A DNA stretch of 64,000 nucleotides from Dryomyza anilis (GCA_951804985.1 OX638132.1:18581529-18645528), one strand, 5' to 3'; counted from the stretch's first letter, positions 34,207 through 46,756 are shown. Notes: generated by a model not told the origin, from the letters alone. Translations and numbers: made by a program.

Positions 34207-35707
34207 TATACAAAATATAACATACAAATACATACATAAGGAAGTATATTACTTTGTTAAATATTAGTAATCTTCTTAAGAAAATTATATATCATTTAAC
34301 TTTTTCTTTTGCTCAATAACAAAGATATTTCAGTTATAGGTATTTCAGAGTTAATCAGTTGCAACAACACATAAAAGATCAAAAGAATTATTTTTTCAAT
34401 TGAAAATTTACCTTAATTCCTTTGATCTGAATATGAATGAGTTGTCGTTTGTAAAATTAAATATGTACCTACATGTTTTATATTAAAAATGATAATCTGC
34501 ACAACAGATTATTTGCGAAATACAAAATGTAATAAAAATAAAACTGTAATTTCAATATATTTCAAATTTCCTATTTTAATTTAATTAATTACAGTTAAAC
34601 AATACTCTCAAATAAAATTAGATTAATTGTTAATCATCTGATGTTGAAATAAGTGGAATAATAAAATGTTGTGAAATAAATAAAAAAATAAATGAAATGT
34701 TGACAATAAATTTGATTAAATTTTCATGATTTTAATATTTAGAGGGTTCTTATCGAAGCAATATATTTCATATGGATATATATTTCATTTATCAAAAATA
34801 AAACAAGAGTTTCTTCATAAATCTGCCATTGATTTGTCCTATATCTGCCGTTTCGAAATTCGAGGTGGGTAAAAATGGTCATTTCAGATAATACCAGCTC
34901 AAGCCTATTCATATACATGCCCTTTATTGCATTTGCCACAGCGTTTACTTCTCACGCATTTTCAAAGTTTGCCTTACACTCAAACAGAAACAGGGGCGGA
35001 CTAACCATACGAACAAATCTATTTTTTTCAGCGGGTCGAAAAAAAAAATACTATTTTTAGTATTTTTAGTTCTAAAATTAGTAATATTGTACCTATTCTA
35101 CACCATGTCCTGATATCTATAATTGAGAAAAATCCAAATGACATTTATATTATGAATTATGAAAATTTAAAATGAAATTAAGAATTTTTCATATTAAATT
35201 ATGATAATTTCAAAAGAAATTGAATTTTTATAGACATTGCACAATATGAAACTAAATTGAGATATTTTATTTGGTATAAAATTTAAAACGAAAAATCTTA
35301 TGTTTATCATTTTCAGATTTAATTAAGGGTTGCTTTAAATCCTTAGTAGCACGATTGAATTTTTGTTTGTTTACGATCGTCATATTCGACCATTAAAAAA
35401 AAATACGACCACACTCAAAATAATCAATATGACTATTAACAAAATATTTTTTCGTAAATTAAAATTTCGTAAAATAGACGATTTATTGTAAATACAACGC
35501 AGTATTTGTGTGGAACTTCGTTCCGATTTTTAAAATAACCCACAAAATGATCCACCAAAACATTCTTACATAGTACGAATGAACTTTAGTAGAGTTACGA
35601 AATAAATTTATGTTTAATATTCGTATGTTTTACGAAAATTATTTGTAAACATAATCCATGAAGTAATTCGTTCATCTGACGAATAATGAACTCACATATA
35701 TGTGAAA
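34207..35707. other. Gene-free AT-rich stretch
   Basis: No gene or complete element identified. Short frames at 34739-35060 on both strands are unsupported. Confidence 0.45.
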
Positions 35708-35955
35708 GTTAATACATGGGCGGGACTTAAAGTCGGTTGGGTCCGACTATGGAATACCCTACACTTATGTGGGATATTAATAAAGATTATTTAATTGTGT
35801 ACCTAATTTTAAACTTCCTAATTAAGCTGATTACCCTTTATTTTTAAACCCATTTTGTACTAAAAAATGTTGAAACCAAATTTCAACGCGTTCTGGCCAG
35901 TATTTCTCAAGTTTTTGTCCAGACGGACTTGGCTAAACGGACTCGAGTAAAAAAA
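35708..35955 (-). repeat. Dispersed repeat R2, partial copy
   Basis: Carries GTCGGTTGGGTCCGACTATG and AATACCCTACACTTATG at one end and GGCTAAACGGACTCGAG at the other, as in the longer copy at 45911-46756. The distal hairpin end is missing. Confidence 0.65.
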
Positions 35956-36221
35956 CTTTTCAGTTTACTATGGTAATAAATGTATCTTTTTGGTTTCATC
36001 GTAACTTTATGAGTATTTTTTTATACGTTACCATTAACGAAATAGAAATTTCTTTTCAGATATTTAGATTCAGATATTTAAGATTCCAAATCCATAGTTA
36101 TTTCAAAGATTTGAGCATTTTGAATTTTTTGGTCGTGGTTGACGTTTTTCTGCAAATTCCTATATATACTTACATGTCCTTATTGAAATACTGAGGAAAA
36201 GTGATTTGAGAATTTAAAAGA

Positions 36222-36512
36222 CAATAATAATAATAGTTTGGCGCTACAGTCCTGTATAGAACTTAGGCCGAGCTCTCTCAACATTTAGAGCTGTGCGTGT
36301 TATATTTGTACTCAAATTGGTGGGACCTACAGTTTATTGTGAGAGGGTGAGAGCATTTCATAGGCAATGTTTTACTCTCGTAGGTTTGCCATTTACTGCC
36401 GAGAGGTAGCGTCGCATAGAAAAATGTTTTCTATGAACAATATCTTGGCAGTCGCTGGGGATCGAACCGCGGAACTTTCGGCTCGTAGTCCAACCAGACG
36501 AGCTACCGACGC
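36222..36512 (-). mobile_element. tRNA-derived SINE (family 1), well-preserved minus-strand copy
   Basis: Read on the minus strand: a tRNA-like head with A box GGTAGCTCGTCTGG and an intact B box GGTTCGATCC, the family body, and a (TTA)n tail at 36222-36235. It is the best-preserved head in the window. Flanks TTAAAAGAC and TTAAAGAAC may be a diverged target duplication. Confidence 0.85.
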
Positions 36513-37534
36513 TTAAAGAACGTTGTACATAATAAAAGGCCGCTTGTTGACGATTTCTATTAAAATGGCCGATTTATAAAACTGAATTTATTTTATGCAC
36601 CGTTGAATGGAACTACAAATGATTTAAAGGAAGATCCGCAAATTTGTTTTCTGGCACGATTAAAAACGATTTGTTGGGTAAGATTTTTACCCCAGTCCAC
36701 CCCTGAACAGAAATGTAAACGAGAATTCATGAATGGCTGGGTAAAGTGCAAGGGAGATGACAATAGCATTGTTTACGTTCAACAGTGCAAATGCATAGCA
36801 GAGCCAATGTTGAAATTAAAATCAAAGCTGCCTGGCAGGGTAAAATGTGGCGAGAAGTATAAGAAAAACTATGAAATAGATTCAAGTTTTGCAATTAAAG
36901 CTTTTCGCGCACATACACACACACGAAAGCATTTCTTTGGAAACACGAACCCATTTTTTTGTTGTAGCTGCAGCCAGAAGAATAGATTTAGTTTGGAATA
37001 CCGGCAAAATAGTGGATAAAGTTTTCCGCTTTTTCCACACAGCCATTGTGGTTACTTGAAGCGAAAAACAGTTTTCTATTGAAGCTAATTGCATGGGGGA
37101 GTTGCTTAGAAGTGTTGTGAGTGGCTGCCTCTCAAAACATCACTGTGGGAAAACGGCTTTAGTGAGTTCTCGTTGGGAATTTAAATATTATCAACGAATT
37201 CATAGAAATAAAATCCAGGTTTCAGCTTTTAAAAATGACCGCAATTAAATATAGCAGCGGTCAGCTGATAAAGAATGTAGTCATTATACGTTGGATTGTG
37301 AAAAAGCGTTGCCACACATGAACTGCTCAGTTACGAGTTAGGTACTAAGCTACTGGTCATTTATATTCATTTTTCGAAATTGAGAAAAACGGCTAGCATA
37401 AAGTAAGAATACAACACATAAGAGAGAAATAATAAGGTATAACTTTGTTTAAGATAATAACTAAAATTGTACGTGCATTTGTAAGAGAGATTCGGATGCA
37501 AGAGAATTTTTTATTAAAAATCGTTTTAAAACAG
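36513..37534. other. Gene-free stretch with an unsupported 138-residue frame
   Basis: The plus-strand frame 36603-37019 is Cys- and Lys-rich (CKREFMNGWVKCKGDDNS, FFCCSCSQKNRF). It has no signal peptide and no recognised domain, and ends in low-complexity sequence. I cannot support it as a gene, though it is one of the longest open frames in the desert. Confidence 0.4.
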
Positions 37535-38214
37535 AACCAGTTGGGAAGGTTAGATCACATGGGAAATTTTAAAATAGGTGTTATTATGATAGTTAGGATT
37601 ATCAAAATTATAGTCGGTCTAAGCCGACTATAAATACCCTACACATATGTGTGGTTACCATTCAAAGTGGAAAATAACTACAAACTTTCCATCCTTGAAG
37701 AATTTTATTTCATTTGATACCCATATTTACAAATGGGTAGGTGTACCGAATTTCGATTTTTTTTTTTGGAACCACAAGTCGTTTCGTTGGAAAACATTAT
37801 TTTCATGTATTTGAGCATAATGTCAATATATATTTGACCAAAAATGTGTACCTAAGCTCGTATACAGTAAAATAGATCTGTAGATGTAAATTTTATATGA
37901 GGTATTTGAACATAAGTGATCAGTTCTCAGGTCACAATAGACCGATCATGCCAATTTTCTTGTTCAGACTGCTTAGATATATAAGTAATCTAAATCTAAT
38001 TGCTCTAGCTCTTCAACTTTTTCTGTAATCGTGATTTCAACATACAGACAGAAGGACAGACGGACAGACAGACAGACGGACATCGCTAAATCGACTCAGG
38101 AGGTCATGCTGATCAAGAATATATATACTTTTCCATACCGGAGATGCTTTTTTCAGGGTGTTACAAACGGCGTACCAAACTGAATATACCCTTTCACTCT
38201 TAGTGTAGGGTATA
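37535..38214 (-). repeat. Hairpin-bounded dispersed repeat R1, full-length copy
   Basis: The left end includes the hairpin TATAGTCGGTCTAAGCCGAC and the right end CCCTTTCACTCTTAGTGTAG with GGGTATA. The body carries a run of CAGACAGACGGACA and GATCAAGAATATATATACTT. Same family as 44969-45668 and 50901-51590, in opposite orientation. No coding region; class uncertain. Confidence 0.8.
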
Positions 38215-39633
38215 AAAACAACACTTTATAAATTTGGTTTCTATTGACGAAAATTTTAAAATATGTTGTTTTGTATATTATTAATTAATAAACATAATTA
38301 TGACCTCTTTCTGTACGAAAACAATGACATTTTGTGAATTCCCTTATTTTAACTTTTAAAAAAATCGTAATATTATGAAATGACGTTACTTTCGTCTAAA
38401 AGACTTTCGTGCCGAAATACAGAAAGTGAGTATACTTAGTATACTTAAAATACGTTGTCTGACAGGCACCTTGTTAATTTTGTCAGATTACAGACAAATC
38501 ATGCATCAAGCTGTGCCAAGTGTTGCCAACACTATCGCCGTACTTTGCAACTACAAATTTTCAACTGAATCCTCTACTAATCTCTGAATAATATTATTTT
38601 CAGCAAATAAACCAAAAATGATATTTTCTACTCTTATGAATGACTTGGTGTGAGTTTGTTTGGCCAGTGTCTAGTGTGCGTTTTTTGGGCCAAGCTCCTT
38701 TAAGAACATGTCTCCGCATAATCCATCTTAATTGGGTCAAAGAAAAACAGCTGCAACATTTCCTAAACTCAACGCAAACTTTTCTCGAATATCATGACTC
38801 AGTTAGACTCAGCCAAAACATGCAACAAAAACTAAGAACAAACTACTGTTGTAAAGAAACTAAAAAAAGTTAAATACAAAAAAAAAAAAAAAAAAAAAAC
38901 GCCCACAAAACTTCAGACCACGACAGGGTTCTGACATTTCTTGCCAAATATTTGCACTGTAGATGACAAGATTTTACACATTGCATGCGTACATTGTGGA
39001 ACCACTAACACTGCGAATACCTTGTGTCCCCAATGCAATTTCTTAACTGCAATCCGAATGTTTCGAGTACTACCCAGAGTTTTAAATGCAAATGAACAAC
39101 GCCAAATTAAGACTATGTGAAGAAGCACTGTTAACCTGGCCAACTCATGGCCCGCACCAAGGCCGACCAACCGTAGGAGTGACAATGTGTCAAGTAGGAG
39201 TTGCACTTGGCACAAATCCTTTTTGCATATTTGATATGTGTTTGAGCTGCAGTTGTGCTTCGCTTGATTTCGCCGCAAGTTACCGAAGTTGTTATTGTTG
39301 TTGGTTGGTTGGTTCCAGGTGGGTGCTTTAGGGGTCCTGACTCCTCTTGAATATTTATATATAAATTCTATAACATAGTGAAAAATTCTCAAAACCATTT
39401 ACAAAATTGTAACAAAACAATAAAATATGAAAATGCGTTTTTGTGAGGAAATTTAAATTATTATTATTAATGTTATTATTTAATTTAAGCTTCAAACTGT
39501 ATTAAAATAATAGATGCGTTTTTACATAGAACTAAGCGAATGAAATCAAATGTGAGAAAACTTTTATACTCAATTTAATTCTTTCAGTATTTCAAAACAG
39601 ATGAAACCACTATATTTTAGAGCAAACAAATAT
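38215..39633. other. Gene-free stretch with a 22-base poly(A) run
   Basis: An A tract of about 22 lies at 38878-38899, possibly a retroposed 3' end, but no matching source or target duplication was found. The 161-residue minus-strand frame at 38913-39398 contains poly-Asn from a TTG repeat and resembles no known protein. Confidence 0.45.
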
Positions 39634-39636
39634 TTA

Positions 39637-40081
39637 GGGCCGGTTTTACAGTGGTAGTTTAACTCGATTTGTGTGTTAAACTTAGTTTAATCTCAGAATT
39701 CAGTTTAACAGTGACTTTAAATTGTCGTTTAAAATCTCAATGTTTTGACAGATAACTTCCACAAAAATTAGAATTGCTCTTCTTGTCACCGCATTGATAC
39801 TCTGCCTGTTTGTGTTCTTATAGAACTGTCTCCTCACATTTATTATAAATTTTATTTTCAATTTTTTGATTTCCAATGTTATTGCATAAAATTATCAGTT
39901 GTTCCAAATAAGAGAAATAATCGACATTTGCCAGTGATGCCATATTAATCCGACATGAACAAAATTCACTTTAAACTTTCACTGTAAAATATCCTTCAAA
40001 GTTAAACGTCGTTTAAATTTATGAGATGTTCATTTAAACTAAAGTTAAACTACGTTAAAACTTGTACTGTAAAACCGGCCC
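39637..40081. mobile_element. PIF/Harbinger-type MITE, GGGCCGGTTTTACAGT ends
   Basis: Complementary ends GGGCCGGTTTTACAGT and ACTGTAAAACCGGCCC, flanked by TTA on each side (39634-39636, 40082-40084). Sub-terminal GTTTAA-rich sequence also pairs imperfectly. 445 bp, non-coding. A related element lies at 55375-56020. Confidence 0.85.
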
Positions 40082-40137
40082 TTAATATGTAACCAGGAAT
40101 CGCAAACAAAATAGATTTTTTTTTTTATTTTCGTTTG

Positions 40138-40488
40138 GTCTAGGAACTCCAATTTTGGAGCCTCTGCACAAATGTGGGAATTCTATTCCATCTTAGGCAA
40201 ATTATATGAGTTGTAGACCGTGCGTAAGTCAGCACGAGTGAAGTATGTCCTTCACCGTTTCAGAAAACCAAGACACTTTGCCGCTTTTTTCGACACATTA
40301 TATATATGATCATTTCAACGGGGGCCGCATTGAACTGATATGCCCAGAACGTCAAGAGTAGTTGATTCCGCAATATCCACAGCATCCATATTGAGAGGTG
40401 GAAGGGGTGAATCCATTCGGTTGTGGAATAACAGACAACATTAGGTTTTGCTTACATTGAAATCGGCAAGTCCCGATTTGGAACAATT
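40138..40488 (-). pseudogene. Fossil fragment of a non-LTR retrotransposon reverse transcriptase
   Basis: One minus-strand frame of 117 codons runs through without a frameshift but with four stop codons. It shows blocks of the downstream RT/thumb region of Jockey-like LINEs: DFNVSKT then CCLL, NMDAVDIAESTTLDVLG, NDHIYNVSKKAAKCLGFLKR, and DLRTVYNSYNLPKME followed by NSHI. The absence of frameshifts suggests moderate age. Both ends are truncated, the lower one close to the MITE at 39637-40081. Confidence 0.75.
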
Positions 40489-41111
40489 TTGCAATCAAAT
40501 TTGGTATCGCCTGAAAGGGTATTCATACAACTATAAGCTAAAATAAATTTCAACTTAAAACATTTTAAGTTGTTAACGTTTAAAGTCAAAAATTTCGACT
40601 AAATTCAGCTATAACGTCTCTAGCGGTCAGGGTCGGAACGTCCCGGCAGTAAGAGTGAGTATTTATTGGTATTCATTTACTTATAACTTGAAGTAAAAAT
40701 TTGCTTAACTGCTTTTAACTGGCAGAAGTTCAAAACGTTCAAAATCGAAATTAAAAACAAAATAGACTTTTCTTATATATTCCATAGCACTTAAAATAAA
40801 AAAAGTATGACAATCGTCTCGGTTTGAAAAATGTCGGTTAAATATCCAATATTTAAAAAAAATGTAACATGAACGCAATATCATTAAAACTCATGGAGAT
40901 ATTAGAACTCAAATTAAAAAAACCAATTCAAAAATTTTCACTTTTAAAAAATGTTCAGAGGTTTAAAATTTCAAATCAAAAAAATATATAATATTAACTA
41001 ACTAATATTATCAATCATTTAAAATAGTAATAAAAAACTCATTACAACAATTTTTTTTGTTGTATATACTAAAATTGGCAAAGAAAAAAACGATTAACTT
41101 TGGGTAATTAT
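40489..41111. other. Gene-free AT-rich stretch
   Basis: No gene or element recognised. Confidence 0.5.
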
Positions 41112-41365
41112 GAGTGTGTGCGAATTCGACTAAATTGCTGACTAAACTAAAGTGTACGAACCGGACTAAACTAAAGTTATTCGACCGCCATTCAGTAACC
41201 GGTAATTGTTAAGGTCTCTGATATTTCGATTATCATATGTCTGTTTGCTGTCTTTCAATTTAGTTCAATTTAGTTTGCTTGAAAATTTTCTAAATTGAAA
41301 AGTAAATGCTGCATTACCGACAAAATTTAGTTTAGTCAGCAATTTAGTCGAACTCGCACACACCC
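41112..41365. mobile_element. ~250-bp MITE with 38-bp terminal inverted repeats
   Basis: GTGTGTGCGAATTCGACTAA at the left and its complement at the right (TTAGTCGAACTCGCACACAC) pair over about 38 bp with a single mismatch, extending to TGCTGACTAAACTAAA. No clear target duplication was identified. Only one copy in the window. Confidence 0.8.
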
Positions 41366-43039
41366 TATATAGCGGAATTTAAAATGTCGATTTTTATTTT
41401 TAGTATCTTAAAAACATATTTCATCAATTTCCAATAATGAAATGAAAACACATTCATAAATATTCACGATATTAAAAGATACAGAGTTTTGGCCGATTAA
41501 AAACGTTTCTAAACCACTGTGGGACGGAGATAGGACATACTCTAGAATTGATGGAATATTTTTTTTTGAAAAAACACCATCCATCTATCCCAACTCGTAT
41601 TGAACAACTCTGTATAATTCTTACTTAATATCAACTGTCCCTACTTCAAAATTCCCCATGTGTACCTTCCTAACTGTTTTTTTCTTTGAAAACCCTTCCG
41701 CAGGAAAATCCTGTCTACGGACCTGGTTGGTTTGGATGTGGTTGCAACTTTTGTGAACCAATGTACCGACCGACCATATGGTGCATGATGCATATATTAA
41801 ATTTCCTCATCTGTTATGTTGTCTGTGTTATGTAAATTATTTGCTGCTAAACCTTTGGCCAGTTGGAAACTCTTGCATTATGATTTTGTGTCAATGTCCA
41901 GGCATATGCTAGTCGTAAGGCGGCTTAGGGATTCCTAGATTGTATTAGAGCCGAATATGCCATCACTATTCAATTTATAATTATTGAAATTTTCCGAATA
42001 TTTAGACATATAGTCAAATGCACAGATTTACACAGTTATTGAAACACTGTTGGACTAATAAAATATCTAAAAATTAATTGATTGGAGAATAATTGTCGCG
42101 CAAAGTATTGTTTCAGGGAGGGTATTGTCCCGGAAAGAATATTTTGGGGAAGAATTGTGCGTGAAAAAGTTGTCACCGAGAGAAACGTCGGAGATGAAAT
42201 TTATTGAGGGAAGAAAAGTTTTTCGTAATCCTAATTTACAATTATAATTTTATATAACTGGCATATATTTCAGAAATACTTAAAGGTTTGTAAAATAATA
42301 AACAAGCAATTTTTTTTAGTTACATAAACATATATGTAACAAAAATTAACTTTTGAAATGAGCTTTGTGCTCAGTGTCATATTTCGTGCCATTTAAAAAT
42401 TAGACCACATGGCGTGAAATGCTTTTCCATCTATTTGAACCCCTTAACATTTTCAAGTGGTTTACATTACGACCCGCTGTTATTTAATTATAAATGTAAA
42501 TTTTCAGTAGCAATTGTGTTATTGTTTGTTGTGTGTATAACGTTGAGTCATTACAATGAATTCTTAACTTTGCCGTCATTTTAAATGGCGCTGCAAAACG
42601 GTTTTGTATTTTTTTTTTATTTTGTTTGGTAGCGCAAAAACAGTAAAAACGCATTAATGGTTTCATTTGTGGCATGAATTATGATCTTTTGCAATTAAGA
42701 CCCAAAATATGTACATAATTGCTGAAGTTTAAACAAACAAAATGATAAATAATTCATATTGGATTTGGGGCTAAAAAATACTCTGTTATTAATAGTTAAA
42801 ATACGTATTTGAATTATTAACTCTTTCCTATATGAATTAATTTGGGAAGGTTTAAATTTTTAAGCCATACAGCAGTTGGCTTAAACGTAAACATTAACTG
42901 ATATGAAAATATAAAATTCTTGTTACATATTCATATTATTATTTCCACACATTTTGGCTTGAGGTTAATCGAAACAACTTTTCATTGTTGTAACCGAAGT
43001 ACATGTGATTCAAATGAACGCTATAACTGAAAATTTAGT
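41366..43039. other. Gene-free stretch
   Basis: No gene recognised. A 63-residue minus frame at 42484-42675 is unsupported. Confidence 0.45.
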
Positions 43040-43160
43040 ACACGCAACTGCACATTCGGTTGCCGAAACCTCATGATTGCATTTTTCATTCTGCTAAAAT
43101 TAACATTGGTGCATTTGTTACGGCAACTGAGCACTTTGTTGTATAAACGATATAAATAAC
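43040..43160. repeat. Dispersed repeat, copy A
   Basis: Contains GCACATTCGGTTGCCGAAAC, TGATTGCATTTTTCATTC and GGCAACTGAGCACTTTGTTG, matched in the same order and orientation at 57980-58085. Limits and class unknown. Confidence 0.55.
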
Positions 43161-43235
43161 AAACGGCAACCGCATGTCTATCACCAGTTCGCTTGACAGA
43201 TTCTAGGCAAAGGTTTTTTATAGATGAATAAATGA

Positions 43236-43268
43236 CAGTAGGTGACTTTTACTTCTACAACGACGATA
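43236..43268. mobile_element. End fragment of ATATCGTCGTTG-family MITE
   Basis: AGGTGACTTTTACTTCTACA followed by ACGACGATA matches the terminal repeat of the copy at 2712-2953. Confidence 0.6.
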
Positions 43269-43282
43269 AATATATAAAACTT

Positions 43283-43445
43283 ACACACCAAATGGACCCA
43301 AAAAAGTCAAATATGAGATTTTACCTTTTCGATTTCAAAGGGTGATAAAGGGTACCGAGATACAGTGGCTCAAAGTTGCAAAAAATGAGCCAAACATCAC
43401 TTTTGTATGGTTGTTCATATTTAAATATCTCGTAAACTAAAAATT
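43283..43445. mobile_element. Rearranged fragment of the 795-bp TGGGCCAT element
   Basis: ACACACCAAATGGACCC, AAAAAGTCAAATATGAG and GATTTTACCTTTT match the right end of 33412-34206 in reverse. GAGATACAGTGG and TATGGTTGTTCATATTTAAA then match its left interior, so this is a deletion derivative. Confidence 0.65.
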
Positions 43446-43569
43446 CTAAAAACTCCGTTGAGGTTTTTAAAGCTAATGAAACAAATATAAGCCATAACTA
43501 CTAAACCAATAAACATTATTTGGTGGTTGAAGTTAAAAAAAAAATCAAAATAATCGAGAAATAATTTTA

Positions 43570-43787
43570 AACAAAAATATTTCCCTCAAATCCCATTAAA
43601 ATTGGTCAATAGGACAATTATTGATTTAATAGTATACAAAAAATAAATCTGTTCATATAAACTCAATGGCAATGTCATAGTATTTTCTAGTACTTAATGG
43701 TATTTTCCGATTAAAAAAATAATTTATCCTATTGACTATTTTTAATAGTAAAAAACTATTATTTATATAGTATTTTTTTTCTGGGTG
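43570..43787 (-). mobile_element. ~0.22-kb TA-type MITE, CACCCAG family, copy 1
   Basis: Reverse-complement copy of 50341-50560, including the ATTGGTCAATAGGACAATTA and GCAATGTCATAGTATTT blocks and the end TTTTTTTTCTGGGTG. The left terminal repeat and flanking TA are decayed. Confidence 0.8.
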
Positions 43788-44968
43788 CATTTATTAAAAT
43801 TGTTATAATTATCATATTACTTCACAAAACATATTTCCTGATCATATATCCAAAAATAATAATTTTTATTTTTATTTCTATCACCAAATCACAAGACTTG
43901 CCACTCTATATTTCTGCAGGATAACTTACCAGTTTAAAATCACTGTAATAAGTTAGAAATTGGGAATGAACTGGTCTATAATTACCCTGTAGTAAATATG
44001 TCCAGGCCTTGCCAGTAGAAGCCCTGATATAACAACTTCTTAGCATGCTCAATACACATTCTGCCATCACTGAAGCTAGTGTACTTCCAGCACACCTTCT
44101 AGAGAATCAGCGCCAGTCGATTTGGTGACAAAAGCGAAGCACTGCTAGCTCACCTTCTAATGGAATGCTTACAGTAATAGGTCAAACTATTTTGTGAGAC
44201 CTTCTGCCACCCGTTCACTGAGAAACGAATAGGGAAGTCCTGCAAAAATGTTCATTTCATATAAAAAAGAAGAAAGGAAATCATTTAGTCGGGAAGGGGT
44301 TCTATCCGCTTGAGAATCAGTGATAGCTAGCATAGCTTCTTGCGCCTGAAATTTACTACTGGGTATAAATTAGAAAAAAATATCGATAACGGAATTTTGA
44401 GAAAATCTATGACAAAGTAAAAATTCGCATTTTTATTTTTGTAAATTTCAATCTTAATTACCTTTAAATAGAAGATATCATGGGATCTGAAGATGTGATA
44501 TACTATTGGAAAGGTAATTAAATTTTCTAAATTTCAAACAGATTATACTTTATAACAAATTTTCTTGACTAGTTTATGTTCGTAATATGCAGGACTAACA
44601 ATTATATGGACGAAAAACAAGAAAAATATGTATGAATTATGCACTAAAAAACTGGATCAAAAACTTAAAATATGGATCAAAAAACTTAAAATATGGATCA
44701 AAAACTTAAAATATGGATATAAAATTTGTTGTATTTAAATTATTCAGCCGTCTAAACAAATTTTTCGTTTAAAAAAAATAAATTGTACTGAAGCAAAATT
44801 ATTTTTCAAACCAAATTTTTACACCCTACCAAATTTGCAACAAATCACAACATACTGATATCCAGATAAAGTTTCTGCAGTAAAATTGATTGATTTTATA
44901 GATTGAACTCCAAATATGTTTAAAAATATCAACCTGTATCATAAACTGGGTGCAAAATTAGACATTTT
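43788..44968. other. Gene-free stretch with a short 22-bp tandem repeat
   Basis: At 44654-44720 the unit AAAAACTTAAAATATGGATC occurs three times. No gene. Confidence 0.5.
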
Positions 44969-45668
44969 TATACCCTACACTAAGAGTGAAAGGGTATATT
45001 CAGTTTGGTACGCCGTTTGTAACACCCAGAAGGAAGCATCTCCGGTATGGAAAAGTATATATATTCTTGATCAGCATGACCTCCTGAGTCGATTTAGCGA
45101 TGTCCGTCTGTCTGTCCGTCTGTCTGTTGAAATCCCTACTACTTTTAAAATTGAAGAGCTAGATAAATGAAACTTATAACTTAGATTACTAATATACCTA
45201 CGCTGTATGTGCGAATGGCGAGATCGTTCCATTGTGACCTATAATCCGACCACTTATGTTCAAATACCTCATATAAAATGTACATATAAAGATCAATTTT
45301 TATGTATACTTGCTTAGGTAAACTTTTTTGGTCAAATATATATTGATATCATGCTCAAATACATTATAATAATGTTTTCCGGCAAAAAGACTTGTGGTTC
45401 ACAAAAAAAAATCGAAATTCGGTACACCTACCCATTTGTAAATATGGGTATCAAATGAATGGAAATTCTTCAGCGATTGAATGTTTGTAGTTATTTTCAG
45501 GATTCGTATACCCTGGTGACCTATATATCACTTTGAATGGTAACCACACATATGTGTAGGGTATTTATAGTCGGCTTAGACCGACTATAATTTTGATAAT
45601 CCTAACTATCATAATTACACCTACATTAAAATTTCCCATGTGATCTAACCTTCCCAACTGGTTTTATT
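44969..45668 (+). repeat. Hairpin-bounded dispersed repeat R1, full-length copy
   Basis: Begins TATACCCTACACTAAGAGTG followed by AAAGGGTATA (potential hairpin), carries TCTGTCTGTCCGTCTGTCTG, and ends with the TAGTCGGCTTAGACCGACTA hairpin and CTTCCCAACTGGTTTTATTT. The 84-residue plus frame across its start is repeat-derived. It lies back-to-back with an R2 element. Confidence 0.8.
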
Positions 45669-45910
45669 TACATTTTCTTTTTTTTTTAATGTCAAAGAAT
45701 GACTCCAAGAATTATTAACATCGATGAACCAAACACCCTGTATAAGTAACATGTATGGAAGTTACAATATTTTTTGGCATAATTTTCTAAAGTTTTGTTT
45801 ATTCCGACGGACGGACATGGATAAACGCACTCGGACATTTACATAACGGCCACGCATCAATGAACATACTTTTTTATATTTAATTATTTTTGGCTTTAAA
45901 ACAAAATAAA

Positions 45911-46575
45911 ACGAGTTGGGAAAGTTAGGTCACATGGGTAAGTTCGGTCACATGGGGCGGATTTTTATAGTCGGTCGGGCCCGACTATGGAATACCCTAC
46001 ACCTTTGGTGGGGATATTAATGTGGGATATTTAATTGCATACCTTAATTTTAAAGTTTTTAATTATGCTGAACCTCCCCACCCTCAGAATATTATTCATA
46101 AATCAGAAATTTACGTCTTATATCCCCATAAATTCAAAAATTTATATAAAAGTATAAACAACTAAAAAAAAAAATTTTTAAAAATATAATTGGGCGGACC
46201 ACGCCTATATTTAAAATTATGAAAGGCTAATATTTCATAGATTTGATTTTAATAATTTACGGATCAAATTTCCACTATGAAAACCCGGGAAATAATGAAA
46301 AAAAAAGTGGGCGGATCACGTCCATTTTTGGACCACATATATATAGGTGAATTTTAACAATACCTTTTAAATTTTATAACTATACCATGAACACTTTTCG
46401 AGTTATTAGTTCCGAAAGAGTTATAAAAAAGTGACTTGTATGGGAGGTGGGCGTGTCCGTTGACCGATTTGGCTCATTTTCAAACTCAGTTCTTACTTTT
46501 GGCTAAAATATATTGAGACGAAATTTCATCGCATTCTGATCAGTATTTCTAAAGTTATTCTGTATTCGGACAGCA

Positions 46576-46619
<44 letters not shown>

Positions 46620-46756
46620 GGACATGGCTAAACGGACTCGGGTGGTGATGCTGATCAAGAATATATATAATTTTCCATACCGGACACGCCTCCTAAGGGG
46701 CGTTACAATATATGCACAAAGTTAATATACCCTGTATCTCATAGGTGTAGGGTATA
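45911..46756 (-). repeat. Hairpin-bounded dispersed repeat R2, full-length copy
   Basis: The left part carries TAGTCGGTCGGGCCCGACTA (hairpin), and the right part GGCTAAACGGACTCGGGTGG, CCGGACACGCCTCCTAAGGG and the end CTCATAGGTGTAGGGTATA. A (GACA)n microsatellite of about 10 units lies at 46575-46622. It shares hairpins and the GACA region with R1 but has a different body. Confidence 0.8.

Noticed and set aside
36603..37019. 138-residue Cys-rich plus-strand frame
   Set aside because: No domain, signal peptide or splice context; ends in low-complexity residues. Could be chance in a TE-rich region; kept only as a note.
38878..38899. Poly(A) run as the end of a retroposed gene
   Set aside because: No upstream similarity to a known gene or LINE and no flanking duplication was found.
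38913..39398. 161-residue minus-strand frame
   Set aside because: Includes poly-Asn from a simple repeat and hydrophobic runs; nothing resembles a known protein in any frame of the region.
44916..45170. 84-residue plus-strand frame
   Set aside because: Lies across the start of dispersed repeat R1; the same region in other R1 copies is not open.
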